A DNA stretch of 64,000 nucleotides from Burkholderiaceae bacterium (GCA_004322135.1 SCSG01000020.1:62001-126000), one strand, 5' to 3'; numbered from the stretch's first letter, positions 37,065 through 46,626 are shown. Notes: generated by a model from the sequence alone, not told the origin. Translations and numbers: made by a program.

Positions 37065-37529
37065 CTAGTGCCACTCGAACACGGCCCGGGCGGTACCTTT
37101 CTGGCCAACGTTTACTTTTCGGGACAAGGTTTTATTTTCGTATGTTGCGTAGACCTCGTACGCGCCGGCCGGCAGGCGGACCAGAAAATACGGGCCATTT
37201 GCGTCGGCATTCAGCACGGTGTTCTTGCGCATGTCGTGAATGACGACCGTAACGTCGGAGACGTAAGCGGCCTTGCCGTCAAGTTTTTGGGCGAAGGTCA
37301 AGGCCAAAGGGTAGTGCGACATGGCCTGCTTGAACGCGGTGGATTCGTCGATGCCGATGCCGCCGGTTACGTATTCGATGCTTCCGTAGTGTTGTGCCGG
37401 GGGCAATTGGGCGTACGCGCCAGCGCTCAGGAACGCCCATGCCAGCACGAACAGGCCTAGGGCGGCTTTGCGTGCGGTGTTTACGAGAGCACGCGTCGTA
37501 AGCGTGTGGTGGGGTATGGTGTCATGCAT
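37065..37529 (-). CDS. Exported hypothetical protein with carboxypeptidase-regulatory-like fold
   Basis: 154-residue protein with a signal segment (LGLFVLAWAFLSAGAYAQ). The C-terminal part (DVTVVIHDMRKNTVLNADANGPYFLVRLPAGAYEVYATYENKTLSRKV) has the beta-sandwich pattern of carboxypeptidase regulatory-like domains. The start ATG at 37529 has AGGAG six bases upstream. The role is unknown; this fold is often a cell-envelope accessory domain. Confidence 0.7.
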   Translation of the reverse strand: MHDTIPHHTLTTRALVNTARKAALGLFVLAWAFLSAGAYAQLPPAQHYGSIEYVTGGIGIDESTAFKQAMSHYPLALTFAQKLDGKAAYVSDVTVVIHDMRKNTVLNADANGPYFLVRLPAGAYEVYATYENKTLSRKVNVGQKGTARAVFEWH

Positions 37530-37902
37530 GATTTTCTCCTGGGGCAGAAGGTTCCTCACCCCATATTTTATACGCGTCCCAGTCCTTTACGAAAAGTCGT
37601 TCTTTCTCCGCTGGTGCGAAGTGAGAGTGTCGGGATATTTCCATTTGGCCTTGAGGGATCTATTCTTTCCCGGGTTTGTTGGTGCCGGCACCTGGTTTCG
37701 ACTGCCTTGTGTTTACACATTGGAAAGATCGACAATAACTGGTTGTGCCGTGCAAGTCGCAAGTGGCGGATGGCGGTCAGCATGACTGGGCGACAACGTG
37801 TATCGGATGGCCATAAGCCTGTCTGAGCGAAGGCGGAAGCGTCGATGTGAATTAGCCTGCTGGCGATGTTGCCTGAGGGGCTGGAATGGAGGTGGAAATG
37901 GT

Positions 37903-40284
37903 GTGCGTGCGGTGCGAACAGGATTGATTGCCGGGCCGGCCGCCGGCCTGGCTGCGGGGGTAGTGGTGCTTGCCACGCTTGCCGTGGGGGCTGGCCTGGG
38001 CGCGACGGGCTGGGTGGCGGGTGTGGTGTGTGCTGTCGTGATCAACGGTCTGTTGGCGCGCGGGCTGGCGCGTGGCGACGACGACAGGCTTACGCCCGGC
38101 GATTGGGTCACGTTGCTGCGCGCGATGCTGGTTGTAGGCGTTACGGCATTGGTCGCTGATGCGCTTTATCGGCCCGCAGCGGTGCTGGCGCTGGTGGGGT
38201 TGGCGGCAGCGGCGCTGGTGCTGGACGCTGTCGACGGGCGGGTAGCGCGGCGTACGCATACGGAAACGGCGCTTGGCGCGCGTTTCGACATGGAAATGGA
38301 CGCCTGGCTCATTCTGGTTTTAAGCGTGTACGCCGTGCGGCAGGTGGGTGCCTGGGTGCTGGTGATCGGCGCGGCGCGCTATGTGTTTGTCGCCGCCGGG
38401 TGGTTTGCGCCATGGCTGCGCGCTTCGGCACCACCGCGATATTGGAACAAGGTGGTTGCCGCTATTCAGGGTATTGTGTTGACCGTGGCGGCGGCCGACG
38501 TCCTGCCTCGTGCCGTGATGGAAGCGGTATTGGTGGTTGCGGCGGTGCTGCTTGCCGAGTCGTTTGGCCGCGAGGTGGCCTGGCTGTGGCGCCATAGGCA
38601 GGTTGAAGGTCATGCGCACCCGGCGCCACCGGCCCCGATCTCGCTCCGGCCGGCATCGGTTACGGTACTGGCCGGGCTGCTGGTCTGGCTGGTGCTGGTT
38701 GCGCCTCTTCAGGTGACCTGGCTTGTGCCCATTGCGTTTGTGCGTATTCCGGCCGAAGGCCTCATCGTTGTTGCGCTGGCGCTGATCCTGCCGCCGCTTG
38801 CGCGGCGTGTGATGGCGGTGGTGTTTGGCGTAGTCCTGGGCTTGTTATTCATTCTGAAGATTCTCGATATGGGATTCTTCGCGGTCTTTGACCGGCAGTT
38901 CGATGTGCTGACCGACTGGTCTTACTTTACGGCGGGTCTGGGCGTATTGGGAGATACCGTCGGGCGCGTTGGCGCGATGGTTGTGGTTGGCACGCTGGCG
39001 ATTCTGCTGATTGCCGTTGTTGTAGTGGTCATGCCGTGGGCCGTTTCGAGGCTGCTGCGGGCTGTTGCGCATCGCCGCCGTGAATCACTGCTTGGCGTTG
39101 CCGCAGCGAGCATCGTTTGGGGCGTGTGCGCCGTGACGGGTGTGCAGATGGGTCCGGGCGGGTGGGTAGCTTCCACCAACGCCACCAGCCTGGTGTATCA
39201 GAGGGTGCATAAGTTGCGCCACGCCCTCGCGGATCGGCGAGTGTTCGCTGCGCAGATTTCGCATGATGCGGTGGCTGGCACGTTCGGTAGTTGTCTTCTG
39301 GCAGACCTGCGCGGCAAGGATGTCCTGCTTGTGTTTGTAGAAAGTTATGGCCGTGTTGCCGTTCACGGCTCGTCGTTTGCGCCCGGCGTAGATGCCGTGC
39401 TCAAGGCCGGAACGCGCACGTTGCAGGCGGCAGGGTTTTCGTCGCGCAGTGCATTTCTCAAGTCCCCAACCTTCGGTGGCATCAGTTGGCTGGCGCACTC
39501 CACGATGGAAGCGGGTGTGTGGGTCAACAGCCAGCAGCGCTACAACCAGCTTCTGGCCAGCGATCGCATGACGCTGGCCAGTGCATTCAAGCGCGCGGGC
39601 TGGCGAACGGTCTCGGATGTACCGGCCAACACCCGCAGTTGGCCGCAAGGCGCGCTTTTTTACCGCTTCGATCAGTTCTATAACGCGCTTAACGTTGGAT
39701 ACCGCGGCCCGAAGTTCAGCTACGCGACCATGCCGGACCAGTACACTCTGGAAGCGTTGCGGCGGCGGGAGCTGGCGAAGGCCAATCGCCCGCCGATCAT
39801 GGCTGAAATCGACTTTGTATCGAGTCACGATCCGTGGACGCCACTTCCACATCTGGTGCCATGGAGCGACATTGGAGATGGCTCAGTCTTCGACGCGATG
39901 CCGGCGCAGGGCGAATCGCCGGCGGTTGTATTCAAGGACCCCCGCAAGGTGCGTGCGCTGTATGGGCAGTCCATTGAGTACAGTATGAGCTCACTGTTTT
40001 CGTTTGTGGCGACGTATCCCGACCCTAATCTCGTTCTGATTGTGCTGGGCGACCATCAGCCGTGGAAGCTGGTTTCAGGCGAAAGCCCGGGTCATGACGT
40101 GCCGATTTCCATTATTGCGCACGACCCTGCGGTGCTGGACCGCATTACTGGTTGGGACTGGCAGGAAGGCATGCTGCCGGGCACGGATGCGCCGGTCTGG
40201 CCCATGAGCGCGTTTCGCGATCGTTTCCTTACAGCCTTCAGCCAGACGTGTGTCCCTGCACACGGGGCCGTGACTGGCGGCTGA
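37903..40284 (+). CDS. Fusion of CDP-alcohol phosphatidyltransferase and sulfatase/LTA-synthase-like domain
   Basis: 793-residue polytopic protein, larger than either family alone. The N-terminal domain (about residues 15-195) has the full CDP-alcohol phosphatidyltransferase signature, encoded from about 38221: DAVDGRVARR then GARFDMEMD, i.e. D..DG..AR, eight residues, G...D...D. After more helices a C-terminal alkaline-phosphatase-superfamily domain starts at VLLVFVESYGR (metal Glu) and continues with SPTFGGISWLAHST and the C-terminal metal pair in IVLGDHQPW, as in lipoteichoic-acid synthases and phosphoethanolamine transferases. I chose GTG 37903 because GGAGG lies ten bases upstream; GTG 37798 is possible. 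It could make a phospholipid and then move a head group to or from it. The reaction is unknown. Confidence 0.85.
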   Translation: MRAVRTGLIAGPAAGLAAGVVVLATLAVGAGLGATGWVAGVVCAVVINGLLARGLARGDDDRLTPGDWVTLLRAMLVVGVTALVADALYRPAAVLALVGLAAAALVLDAVDGRVARRTHTETALGARFDMEMDAWLILVLSVYAVRQVGAWVLVIGAARYVFVAAGWFAPWLRASAPPRYWNKVVAAIQGIVLTVAAADVLPRAVMEAVLVVAAVLLAESFGREVAWLWRHRQVEGHAHPAPPAPISLRPASVTVLAGLLVWLVLVAPLQVTWLVPIAFVRIPAEGLIVVALALILPPLARRVMAVVFGVVLGLLFILKILDMGFFAVFDRQFDVLTDWSYFTAGLGVLGDTVGRVGAMVVVGTLAILLIAVVVVVMPWAVSRLLRAVAHRRRESLLGVAAASIVWGVCAVTGVQMGPGGWVASTNATSLVYQRVHKLRHALADRRVFAAQISHDAVAGTFGSCLLADLRGKDVLLVFVESYGRVAVHGSSFAPGVDAVLKAGTRTLQAAGFSSRSAFLKSPTFGGISWLAHSTMEAGVWVNSQQRYNQLLASDRMTLASAFKRAGWRTVSDVPANTRSWPQGALFYRFDQFYNALNVGYRGPKFSYATMPDQYTLEALRRRELAKANRPPIMAEIDFVSSHDPWTPLPHLVPWSDIGDGSVFDAMPAQGESPAVVFKDPRKVRALYGQSIEYSMSSLFSFVATYPDPNLVLIVLGDHQPWKLVSGESPGHDVPISIIAHDPAVLDRITGWDWQEGMLPGTDAPVWPMSAFRDRFLTAFSQTCVPAHGAVTGG

Positions 40285-40367
40285 AGGGCAGGCGGTGGGC
40301 GTTTTAGCGGGTATTGCGTTTGCTGTGGAATGGCCCGCGTGCTGGTGGCTGCGGCGTGTGGACCGGA

Positions 40368-41060
40368 TCAGTTTGTCTGAAAGCGCGCCGAGAGCGCATA
40401 TCGCAGCAATACCACGTCGTCAATGGCGCGCGCCTCGACCAGTGGCGCGCGACGCTCCGGGTTCCATGGGAATTTGCCTTCATCGACAAAACGTCGGGCC
40501 CGGTTGTCGCCGACAAAGAGCGGCGCAACCACCAGTTGCATCTCGTCGACCAGGTCGGCGGTCAGGAACTGGGTGTAGATGGCTCGGCCGCCTTCAACCA
40601 GGAGCCGGTGAATGCCGCGCGCGTGCAGGTCCTGACTGAGCCATGTCATATCGACCTCTTGTCCGCCGTCGATGATGGTAGCCAGTGCCCCGAGCCGATT
40701 GCGGGTCCGGGCCACGGCGGGGCTGGCGCAGTAGACGAGCTTGCAGGCTTCGCCCGCGGTAAAGAAATTTGAGGTTTGAGCAAGTTGTGCCGTGCGGCTT
40801 ACCGTCACCTTGGTGGGTGACGGCGGAAGTCCGCGGGCTGCGCGTTCGTCACGCCTGGCGGCGGCGCGCACGCAGAGATGCGGATTGTCCTTGCGGACAG
40901 TGGTCGCGCCAACGAGGATTGCATCACACGTTGCCCGCAGTGCATCAACGCGGTCGAAATCGGCGCTGTTGGAAAGCAGTAGACGTCGGTCGGCCGTGTC
41001 GTCAAGATAGCCGTCGAGCGACATGGCGCAGCTAAGTACGGTGTAGGGCCGATCAGCCAT
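40368..41060 (-). CDS. RibD C-terminal-type (dihydrofolate reductase-fold) reductase
   Basis: 230-residue NADPH reductase of the RibD_C family. It begins PYTVLSCAMSLDGYLDD, then AILVGATTVRKDNPHL (substrate loop) and HRLLVEGGRAIYTQFL (cofactor loop), with a C-terminal VVAPLFVGDNRARRFV. In riboflavin synthesis this domain reduces the ribosylamino side chain of a pyrimidine, but there is no deaminase domain and no other rib gene in the window. It is convergent with the CDP-alcohol fusion (83 bases). The cluster context suggests a dedicated pyrimidine or pterin-like substrate. Confidence 0.85.
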   Translation of the reverse strand: MADRPYTVLSCAMSLDGYLDDTADRRLLLSNSADFDRVDALRATCDAILVGATTVRKDNPHLCVRAAARRDERAARGLPPSPTKVTVSRTAQLAQTSNFFTAGEACKLVYCASPAVARTRNRLGALATIIDGGQEVDMTWLSQDLHARGIHRLLVEGGRAIYTQFLTADLVDEMQLVVAPLFVGDNRARRFVDEGKFPWNPERRAPLVEARAIDDVVLLRYALSARFQTN

Positions 41061-41401
41061 ACGTCACTTCCCGTCCGGCAAGGACATGGAGGGATCGCTG
41101 GCGGAGCTCGTGCCATGCGCATTCCGCGCCGGCTTTTTTGACCGGCACAGGAGCACTGTGCCGCAACGGGTTAAGAGACATCTGTTGGCGCCGATGAAAG
41201 GGTGACCTGCTGTTGGAGCGAGCCCGCGGAATCGGGCAGGCCCACGTAAAGCTTAAGCCACATGTCGGGCCGGTCGAAGTTCAAGCTGTTCAAGGGATGA
41301 TCGCGCTGGTAAGGCGTGGATCCGTCCGATATTGTAAGCGACACAGTACTGAACGTTGCACAGCGCCGGTTTTTCTGTATGAACGGGCCGGCATGGCACT
41401 A
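41061..41401. other. Spacer between RibD-like and cytochrome genes
   Basis: 341 bases, probably carrying the promoter of the RibD-like gene. I see no convincing ORF, terminator or repeat. Confidence 0.4.
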
Positions 41402-41932
41402 CTATGGATGCTGCGTGGTGTTGGTCTTTGCCTGGGCTACCAGGTCCTGGTATTGCGCCGGGGTCAGGTCGGGCATTTTTTGCAGGAACGCGACGATGTT
41501 CCAGATTGTGGCGTCGTCAAGGCTATCACCCCAGGCCGGCATGGCACTCATTTTGATGCCATGCTTGATGGCCCAGAATGCGAAGCGCGTATCGGGGTGG
41601 AATTTTGCCAATTGTGGTGGCTGCGGGTACAGGCCCTTGTGCAGGTCGCTGTCGGTCAGGCCGGGCGCGAGGTGGCATTCCGCGCACCGCGACGCGTACT
41701 GCCCGGCACCGGCAAGCACCCACTGCGGATTGTCCAGATTTGGTACGGTGATGTCCTTGGCTCGTTGCTCGACAGAGCGGTCGACGAGCATTTCGATCAG
41801 TGCATGTACGGGCCGGGTATGGTGGGCGTCGGCGCCAATGTTGTAGATGCCCGAGTAGGCGAATGCGATGAGGCCGCCGCTTAGCAGGACGAGGGCCGCG
41901 ATGACCACGAGAATGACGGCAGACGTTTTCAT
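41402..41932 (-). CDS. Membrane-anchored monohaem cytochrome c
   Basis: 176-residue c-type cytochrome. It has an N-terminal uncleaved membrane anchor or signal (residues 6-26), a haem site SRCAECHLAPGL (CxxCH), and a likely axial Met in KMSAMPAWGD. The end is polar. The start ATG at 41932 has GAGG upstream. Such small cytochromes act as electron carriers for periplasmic dehydrogenases. It lies between the RibD-like gene and the glycosyltransferase operon and may or may not belong to the cluster. Confidence 0.9.
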   Translation of the reverse strand: MKTSAVILVVIAALVLLSGGLIAFAYSGIYNIGADAHHTRPVHALIEMLVDRSVEQRAKDITVPNLDNPQWVLAGAGQYASRCAECHLAPGLTDSDLHKGLYPQPPQLAKFHPDTRFAFWAIKHGIKMSAMPAWGDSLDDATIWNIVAFLQKMPDLTPAQYQDLVAQAKTNTTQHP

Positions 41933-42139
41933 GGGGCCTCCGGTGCGCTCGGAATGAGGGTTGGCTGGCGTTCTTGCGGCGCCCAAGCGCGCAGGAACGA
42001 CGACGATTCAGGCAGGTGTAATTATAGTGCGCGCACTTGGCTCTGGATACTACCTCTTCCGGGACCAAAAGGTGTTTCCGGTTGGTTCAGGCCTTCTTCC
42101 GTCAGAAAGTGCTGCCGTTGCAACATGGCACTGGGACGG

Positions 42140-43075
42140 TCATGAGCGCCCTGTACGGGCGTCGCGGCGGAGCCACCCCAGGGCAAGGATGGCGGCGCCG
42201 GGCAGGCAGGCGACAAGGCCAAGAATGCCGTACGCGGTGGCGGCGGCAACGCCGTAGCTTGCGCCGAGCCCGGCTGCTGCGAATACCCACGCGGCAGCGC
42301 CTTCTCGCGGTCCGAAACCGGCAATGTTCACCGGTATGGCCGCAGCCAGCAACACGAGCATGGCTATCGGGAGCATGCGCTCGGGCGATGCCGTTGCTCC
42401 GACTGCATGGGCGGCAATCAGGAAAATCGTCGTGTAGCCGGCCACCGCCACGCAGGACGCCAGGAAGATGCCGAGCCAGCCGTTCAAGGATATCCCTCGC
42501 AGGTCGGTCGCGGCCGTGTGCACGACATGCGTCTGGAACCACGATCCCTTGCGCGTGACCGTTCGGCCCAGCAATAGCACACACACGATGATAGCCATGG
42601 ACGCGAGAGTGAGGATCACCACGGTCGGGCGAGCCGGGGACGGCAAGACGATCAATACGAACAGGGCCACTATCACTTGTGTAACCTGCCCGGCAGCGCG
42701 ATCCCAGAATACCGAGCGCAGGACGCGGACGACGTCACCCGCATGGCGGCCGTAAAGCACGCCACGGTGCACGTCGCCGAGCACGCCGCCGGGCAGGGTG
42801 GCGTTCAGAAATTGTGATCGGTAATAGGCTGCAATGGCGGTGCGCAGGGAAAGTTCGACGCCAAGTCCGCGCGCGACTCGTTGCCAGCGCCATGCGCAGC
42901 AGCATGTCGTCATCAGGGTGATGCCCGCCGCGGCGGCTATGGAGGTCATGTCGATGGTGCGCAGGCCGTCGATGAATGGGCCAGTGCCAACCCGCCAGAT
43001 GATTGCGGCGATCACGGCGGCAGCGCCCAGCAGGCGTGCCCAATTCCACAGCCTGCGTCGTGCGGACGGGGTCAA
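42140..43075 (-). CDS. UPF0104/LPG-synthase-TM-type flippase-like membrane protein
   Basis: 311-residue inner-membrane protein with about eight helices, of the lysylphosphatidylglycerol-synthase transmembrane family (AglD/MprF-like without the transferase domain). The conserved NATLPGGVLGDVHRG and AAIPVNIAGFGPREGAAAW segments are present. Members sit with glycosyltransferases and are thought to move or supply lipid-linked substrates. Its start overlaps the glycosyltransferase stop by four bases. It is the last gene of the four-gene operon. Confidence 0.88.
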   Translation of the reverse strand: MTPSARRRLWNWARLLGAAAVIAAIIWRVGTGPFIDGLRTIDMTSIAAAAGITLMTTCCCAWRWQRVARGLGVELSLRTAIAAYYRSQFLNATLPGGVLGDVHRGVLYGRHAGDVVRVLRSVFWDRAAGQVTQVIVALFVLIVLPSPARPTVVILTLASMAIIVCVLLLGRTVTRKGSWFQTHVVHTAATDLRGISLNGWLGIFLASCVAVAGYTTIFLIAAHAVGATASPERMLPIAMLVLLAAAIPVNIAGFGPREGAAAWVFAAAGLGASYGVAAATAYGILGLVACLPGAAILALGWLRRDARTGRS

Positions 43076-44139
43076 GCCGCCACCGTGGTCAGCGTGCCTG
43101 CAATCTGCGCCACGGTGGCGGACCAGCCCCGAAGCGTTGTGCGGCGCTCAAGGGCAATATCGCGCAGGCGCTGTCGGAGCAGGGCGTCTTCCAGCCATGC
43201 GCGCAGCGCCGCGCCGAATGCGGCCGGGTCATCGGACGGCGACAGGATGCCTGGCACGTTGTTGTCGGTGCCGTGGCCCAGCGCTTCCGGGATGCCCCCC
43301 ACGGCGGTGGCAATGACCGGAAGTCCGCGCGCAAGCGCCTCGGTGACGACCATGCCGAAGGATTCTCTGCGTGAGGTGAGCAGCAGCACATCTGCGGCCG
43401 CATAGGCGCGGTCGAGATCCGCCCCGAGCAATGGGCCCGCGAAGCGCACCCGGTCACCTATTCCGGCGGCAAGGGCGTTGCGTTGCGTACTATCGACAAA
43501 TGCCGGATCACGATCCAGGCTGCCCACGCACGTGCAGCGCCACGGCAGGTCGCGGACAGTTTGCAGTGCCGCCAGCAGCACATCGTGGCCTTTGAGTGGC
43601 GTTACGGCTGCAACGCAGAGCAGTCTGCCGCCGTCCGCGGTTCCCGCCACGGGGTCAAAGACATCCACCCCCGGGGTAGCGACGTGAATTCGTTCAGGCG
43701 CCATGCCGTAGTGTTCGCACAGCCATTCCTTGGTCCAGACGCTTGTTGCGATGATGGCCGAAGCCGTCGACAAGGACGCGCGTTCATACGCGCGCCGGGT
43801 GTGGAGGTCGCTGGTTGGTGGTCCGTCGCCAAGCGGCATGTGCAGAAGGATTATCAGACGCAGCCGGTCAGCGTGCGCCGTGAGCGTGTTGGGTGCTGCT
43901 GAAGCAATCAGCCCGTCAAGGAGCACGACCGAGCGGTCGGGTAATTGTGCCAGCACGTCGGCCAATGCGGCCTGTGCCACCTCATCGGCCTGTGGCCATG
44001 GCCCGGCCACGGCGTGTACGTGCAGCCGCCACCCGCTATTTCTCAATCCATTGCTGATGCGACGATCGTAAACGTTGCCGCCGCTGGGTCGTTGCGGGTC
44101 ATCGATACCGTCGGGTACAAGAAAATGGACAACGTTCAC
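43072..44139 (-). CDS. Glycosyltransferase family 4
   Basis: 355-residue GT-B enzyme. The N-terminal acceptor domain begins [23 protein letters not shown], and the donor domain has [26 protein letters not shown], a [32 protein letters not shown] run with the E-x7-E retaining motif, and [10 protein letters not shown]. It should add a sugar from a nucleotide donor to a small or lipid acceptor. Starts overlap on both sides by four bases, so it is tightly coupled to the PTPS-like and UPF0104 genes. Confidence 0.9.
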   Translation of the reverse strand: MNVVHFLVPDGIDDPQRPSGGNVYDRRISNGLRNSGWRLHVHAVAGPWPQADEVAQAALADVLAQLPDRSVVLLDGLIASAAPNTLTAHADRLRLIILLHMPLGDGPPTSDLHTRRAYERASLSTASAIIATSVWTKEWLCEHYGMAPERIHVATPGVDVFDPVAGTADGGRLLCVAAVTPLKGHDVLLAALQTVRDLPWRCTCVGSLDRDPAFVDSTQRNALAAGIGDRVRFAGPLLGADLDRAYAAADVLLLTSRRESFGMVVTEALARGLPVIATAVGGIPEALGHGTDNNVPGILSPSDDPAAFGAALRAWLEDALLRQRLRDIALERRTTLRGWSATVAQIAGTLTTVAA

Positions 44140-44534
44140 AACGCCCGCTCAAAACTCGCCCAGGCAATGTGCGACTCGTGCAGGGTAACCGCAATGCCGC
44201 TTAATCCAAGCGCGTTCGCGCCCAGTGCGCCGGCGTGGATGCGGTCGGCCAGTTTGTCGGCCACTACCTTGGCCATCGCTTCGGTTGTCGTATTGATGTT
44301 TACGAGGGAAGGCTCGTCGTCCAGGTTCCGGAAGGTCAGTGTGTCGAGAATGGCGTGCAGTTCTGCCGAGGCACGGCCAATATCAACCACGACGTTGTCG
44401 GCATCGAGCGCGGCGCGCCTGAAGGTGGCGTCAACGATAAACGTCGCCCCGTGCAGGCGCTGTGCGGGTCCGAACACTTCGCCCCGGAAGCTGTGCGCAA
44501 TCATCATGTGATCGCGAACGGTTACGCTGAACAT
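44136..44534 (-). CDS. Degenerate 6-pyruvoyl-tetrahydropterin synthase / QueD-like protein
   Basis: 132-residue T-fold protein. The first strand [16 protein letters not shown] carries the usual first zinc His. At the normal CxxxHGH site it reads AQRLHGAT, so the catalytic Cys and the last zinc His are missing. [15 protein letters not shown], the [15 protein letters not shown] block and the final [13 protein letters not shown] follow the family, including the substrate-anchoring Glu. An AGGAG ribosome site lies upstream of the ATG at 44534. It probably binds a pterin-like ligand but cannot use standard chemistry. The stop overlaps the glycosyltransferase start. Confidence 0.8.
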   Translation of the reverse strand: MFSVTVRDHMMIAHSFRGEVFGPAQRLHGATFIVDATFRRAALDADNVVVDIGRASAELHAILDTLTFRNLDDEPSLVNINTTTEAMAKVVADKLADRIHAGALGANALGLSGIAVTLHESHIAWASFERAL

Positions 44535-44547
44535 GCTTTTACTCCTG

Positions 44548-45519
44548 CTAGTAGGTGATGATGTGGCACAGCGCCGGCAGGCTTCGGCTGGCAAGCTTGG
44601 GCATGATGCGCGGCAGCTCGTCAAAGCGCGATGCCCCGGTAATCAGCGCATCGAAGGCCGGGTCACGCAGCAAGTCCAGCGCCAGCCCCAGACGGTCCCG
44701 GGTGGTGCGGCGTCCACGCCGTGCCGGAGACAGGCTGCTTACCTGGCTGGAACGGATGGCGAGCCGCCGCGAGTGAAAGGCGCCGCCAAGGGAAAGCTGA
44801 ACGTCCGCGTCGCCGTACCAGCTAAGGTCCATGACGGTTCCTTCAGTCGCCAGCAGGTCCAGCGATAACTGAAGTCCGGCCGAAGTCGTGCTGGTGTGTA
44901 TGACCAGATCGCAGTCGCGGGTAGCGTGGGCGGGTTTGGCAAAGTCGACACCCAGTGCCCGCGCAACGCTGCTGCGGCTCGAGTCGACGTCCACGAGCGT
45001 CACGTGCGTTCCTGGAATCTGCGTGAGCAGCCGCGCCATGCAGCAGCCAACCATGCCGGCTCCCACCACGGCGATGCGATCGCCGATCAGGGGCGCCGCG
45101 TCCCACATGGCGTTGACGGCCGTTTCGACGATACCCGTCAGTACCGCGCGTTGCGGCGGTACGTCGTCGGGCACGACGGTTACGGCCAGCGCAGGAACCA
45201 CGTAGGCGGTTTGATGCGGGTACAGGCAGAAGACAGTGCGGCCACGCAGCTTGGCCGGGCCCTGTTCCACGACGCCGACATTGAGGTAGCCGTATTTGAT
45301 CGGCCACGGGAAGTCACCCTCTTGAAATGGCGCGCGCATTGCCGCGTACTGGCTCGCCGGGACACCACCGCGAAATACCAGTGCCTCGGTGCCGCGGCTA
45401 ACGCCCGAAAACAGGGTGCGTACCAGGACCTCTGTGGCGCCTGGTGCGCGTAGCGGCGCTTCGCGAATCTCGCCAACCTTCGGTTTGCATAACCAGTATG
45501 CGCGTGCGTCCTGCGCCAA
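44548..45519 (-). CDS. Zinc-type alcohol dehydrogenase-like (MDR) oxidoreductase
   Basis: 323-residue medium-chain dehydrogenase/reductase. The N-terminal GroES-like domain has [34 protein letters not shown], lacking the catalytic zinc Cys, and the Rossmann domain has [17 protein letters not shown] and the acidic TLVDVDSSR. The C-terminal part is atypical. This variant without structural zinc is seen in bacteriochlorophyll-type (BchC-like) and polyketide dehydrogenases. It is the first gene of the four-gene operon (13 bases to the PTPS-like gene). The substrate is unknown. Confidence 0.85.
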   Translation of the reverse strand: MAQDARAYWLCKPKVGEIREAPLRAPGATEVLVRTLFSGVSRGTEALVFRGGVPASQYAAMRAPFQEGDFPWPIKYGYLNVGVVEQGPAKLRGRTVFCLYPHQTAYVVPALAVTVVPDDVPPQRAVLTGIVETAVNAMWDAAPLIGDRIAVVGAGMVGCCMARLLTQIPGTHVTLVDVDSSRSSVARALGVDFAKPAHATRDCDLVIHTSTTSAGLQLSLDLLATEGTVMDLSWYGDADVQLSLGGAFHSRRLAIRSSQVSSLSPARRGRRTTRDRLGLALDLLRDPAFDALITGASRFDELPRIMPKLASRSLPALCHIITY

Positions 45520-45831
45520 TGTCGTTCCCCTGCCAACTTGTCATGGGCACAGTATATGCCCTGACTGCAGTGCGCCTGCCTGGGCGTCGTGTTGACCTTG
45601 CGGTCGGGACACGTTAGCCGTGTTTCAGTTCGTAGTGGGCCGATGACAACGTTGTCTGAAACCTTTATAGTAATGCCCGTGCAGGGGTACTCGTCGCAGT
45701 TGACGGGTTGAGAAAAAACCCTCGTACCAGTACGGATAATGCCGATGCTGGGAGCGCTTTCAAGGGATCGTCATGGTCCCAAGATTTTCCCCCGTCGGCT
45801 CCAATTGTTTGCATTACGTTTGGAGCACATC
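45520..45831. promoter_or_regulatory. Divergent control region between the cluster operon and the porin gene
   Basis: 312 bases between divergent starts. It holds two dyads: ACACG-ttagc-CGTGT (45609-45623) and the perfect 12-base palindrome GACAACGTTGTC (45645-45656), followed by TTTATAGTAAT, a possible -10-like stretch. They could be operators for the dehydrogenase operon, the porin gene or both. Confidence 0.5.
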
Positions 45832-46626
45832 TTGATTGCCACTTTCAAATTTTCAGGTCTCGTCACCCAGGTTGGCTTTGCCTTCCTGGGCACCATCATG
45901 GCTGGCCAGGCCCTCGCGCAAAGCGATACGGCACCGACCCAGAAGGCCACGCAGTCGGATTTCAGCCTGCAGGCCAATGTGTCACTCGTCAGCCAATATC
46001 GGGTTCGCGGTCTCATGCAGACGGACAACAAGCCCGCCTTGCAGGGCGGCCTGGACCTTACCCATTCCAGTGGCTTTTACGTGGGTAACTGGAACTCGAG
46101 CATTACCTGGCTTTCCGATTCGGATGACCGCGTGTCGGCACCCGTGGAGATGGATTTCTACGGTGGCTATACAACGAAGGTCTGGAAGGATCTGTCCGTG
46201 GATTTGGGGGCCATCCGGTATTACTACCCCGGCAGTTTTCCAAGCGGCTACGTCAGCCCCGATACCACCGAGGTATATGCGGGGGTAGGCTACGGGCCTG
46301 TGTCCTTCAAATACTCCCAATCGGTGACGAACCTGTTTGGCACACCGGGAAGCAGAAACAGTCAGTATTACGACCTCAAGGGAAGTTTCCCGACGGGGCT
46401 GTGGGGGTTGACGGCCGACGCGCATGTCGGCTATCAGCGAGTCCGTGGCTTGAGTGACGGCTCGTACACGGATTGGCTGCTGGGAGTGAGCAAAGGCTGG
46501 AAAAACGGACTGACGGTTTCGTTGGACTACATTGGCACCAACGCCAATCGCGATGTTTATACCAATTCCAAAGGAATGTACATGGGGCGCTCGACGGCGC
46601 TTCTTTCGGCTACCGAGAGGTTTTAG
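45832..46626 (+). CDS. TorF-family putative outer-membrane porin
   Basis: 264-residue beta-barrel protein of the TIGR02001/TorF type. The signal is IATFKFSGLVTQVGFAFLGTIMAGQALAQ; the mature protein opens FSLQANVSLVSQYRVRGLMQTDNKPALQGGLDL, as usual for the family, and ends in Phe (ATERF), the Bam recognition residue. I use TTG 45832 since GGAG lies seven bases upstream and it gives a good signal; ATG/GTG starts further upstream (from 45739) are possible. The transported solute is unknown. Confidence 0.85.
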   Translation: MIATFKFSGLVTQVGFAFLGTIMAGQALAQSDTAPTQKATQSDFSLQANVSLVSQYRVRGLMQTDNKPALQGGLDLTHSSGFYVGNWNSSITWLSDSDDRVSAPVEMDFYGGYTTKVWKDLSVDLGAIRYYYPGSFPSGYVSPDTTEVYAGVGYGPVSFKYSQSVTNLFGTPGSRNSQYYDLKGSFPTGLWGLTADAHVGYQRVRGLSDGSYTDWLLGVSKGWKNGLTVSLDYIGTNANRDVYTNSKGMYMGRSTALLSATERF

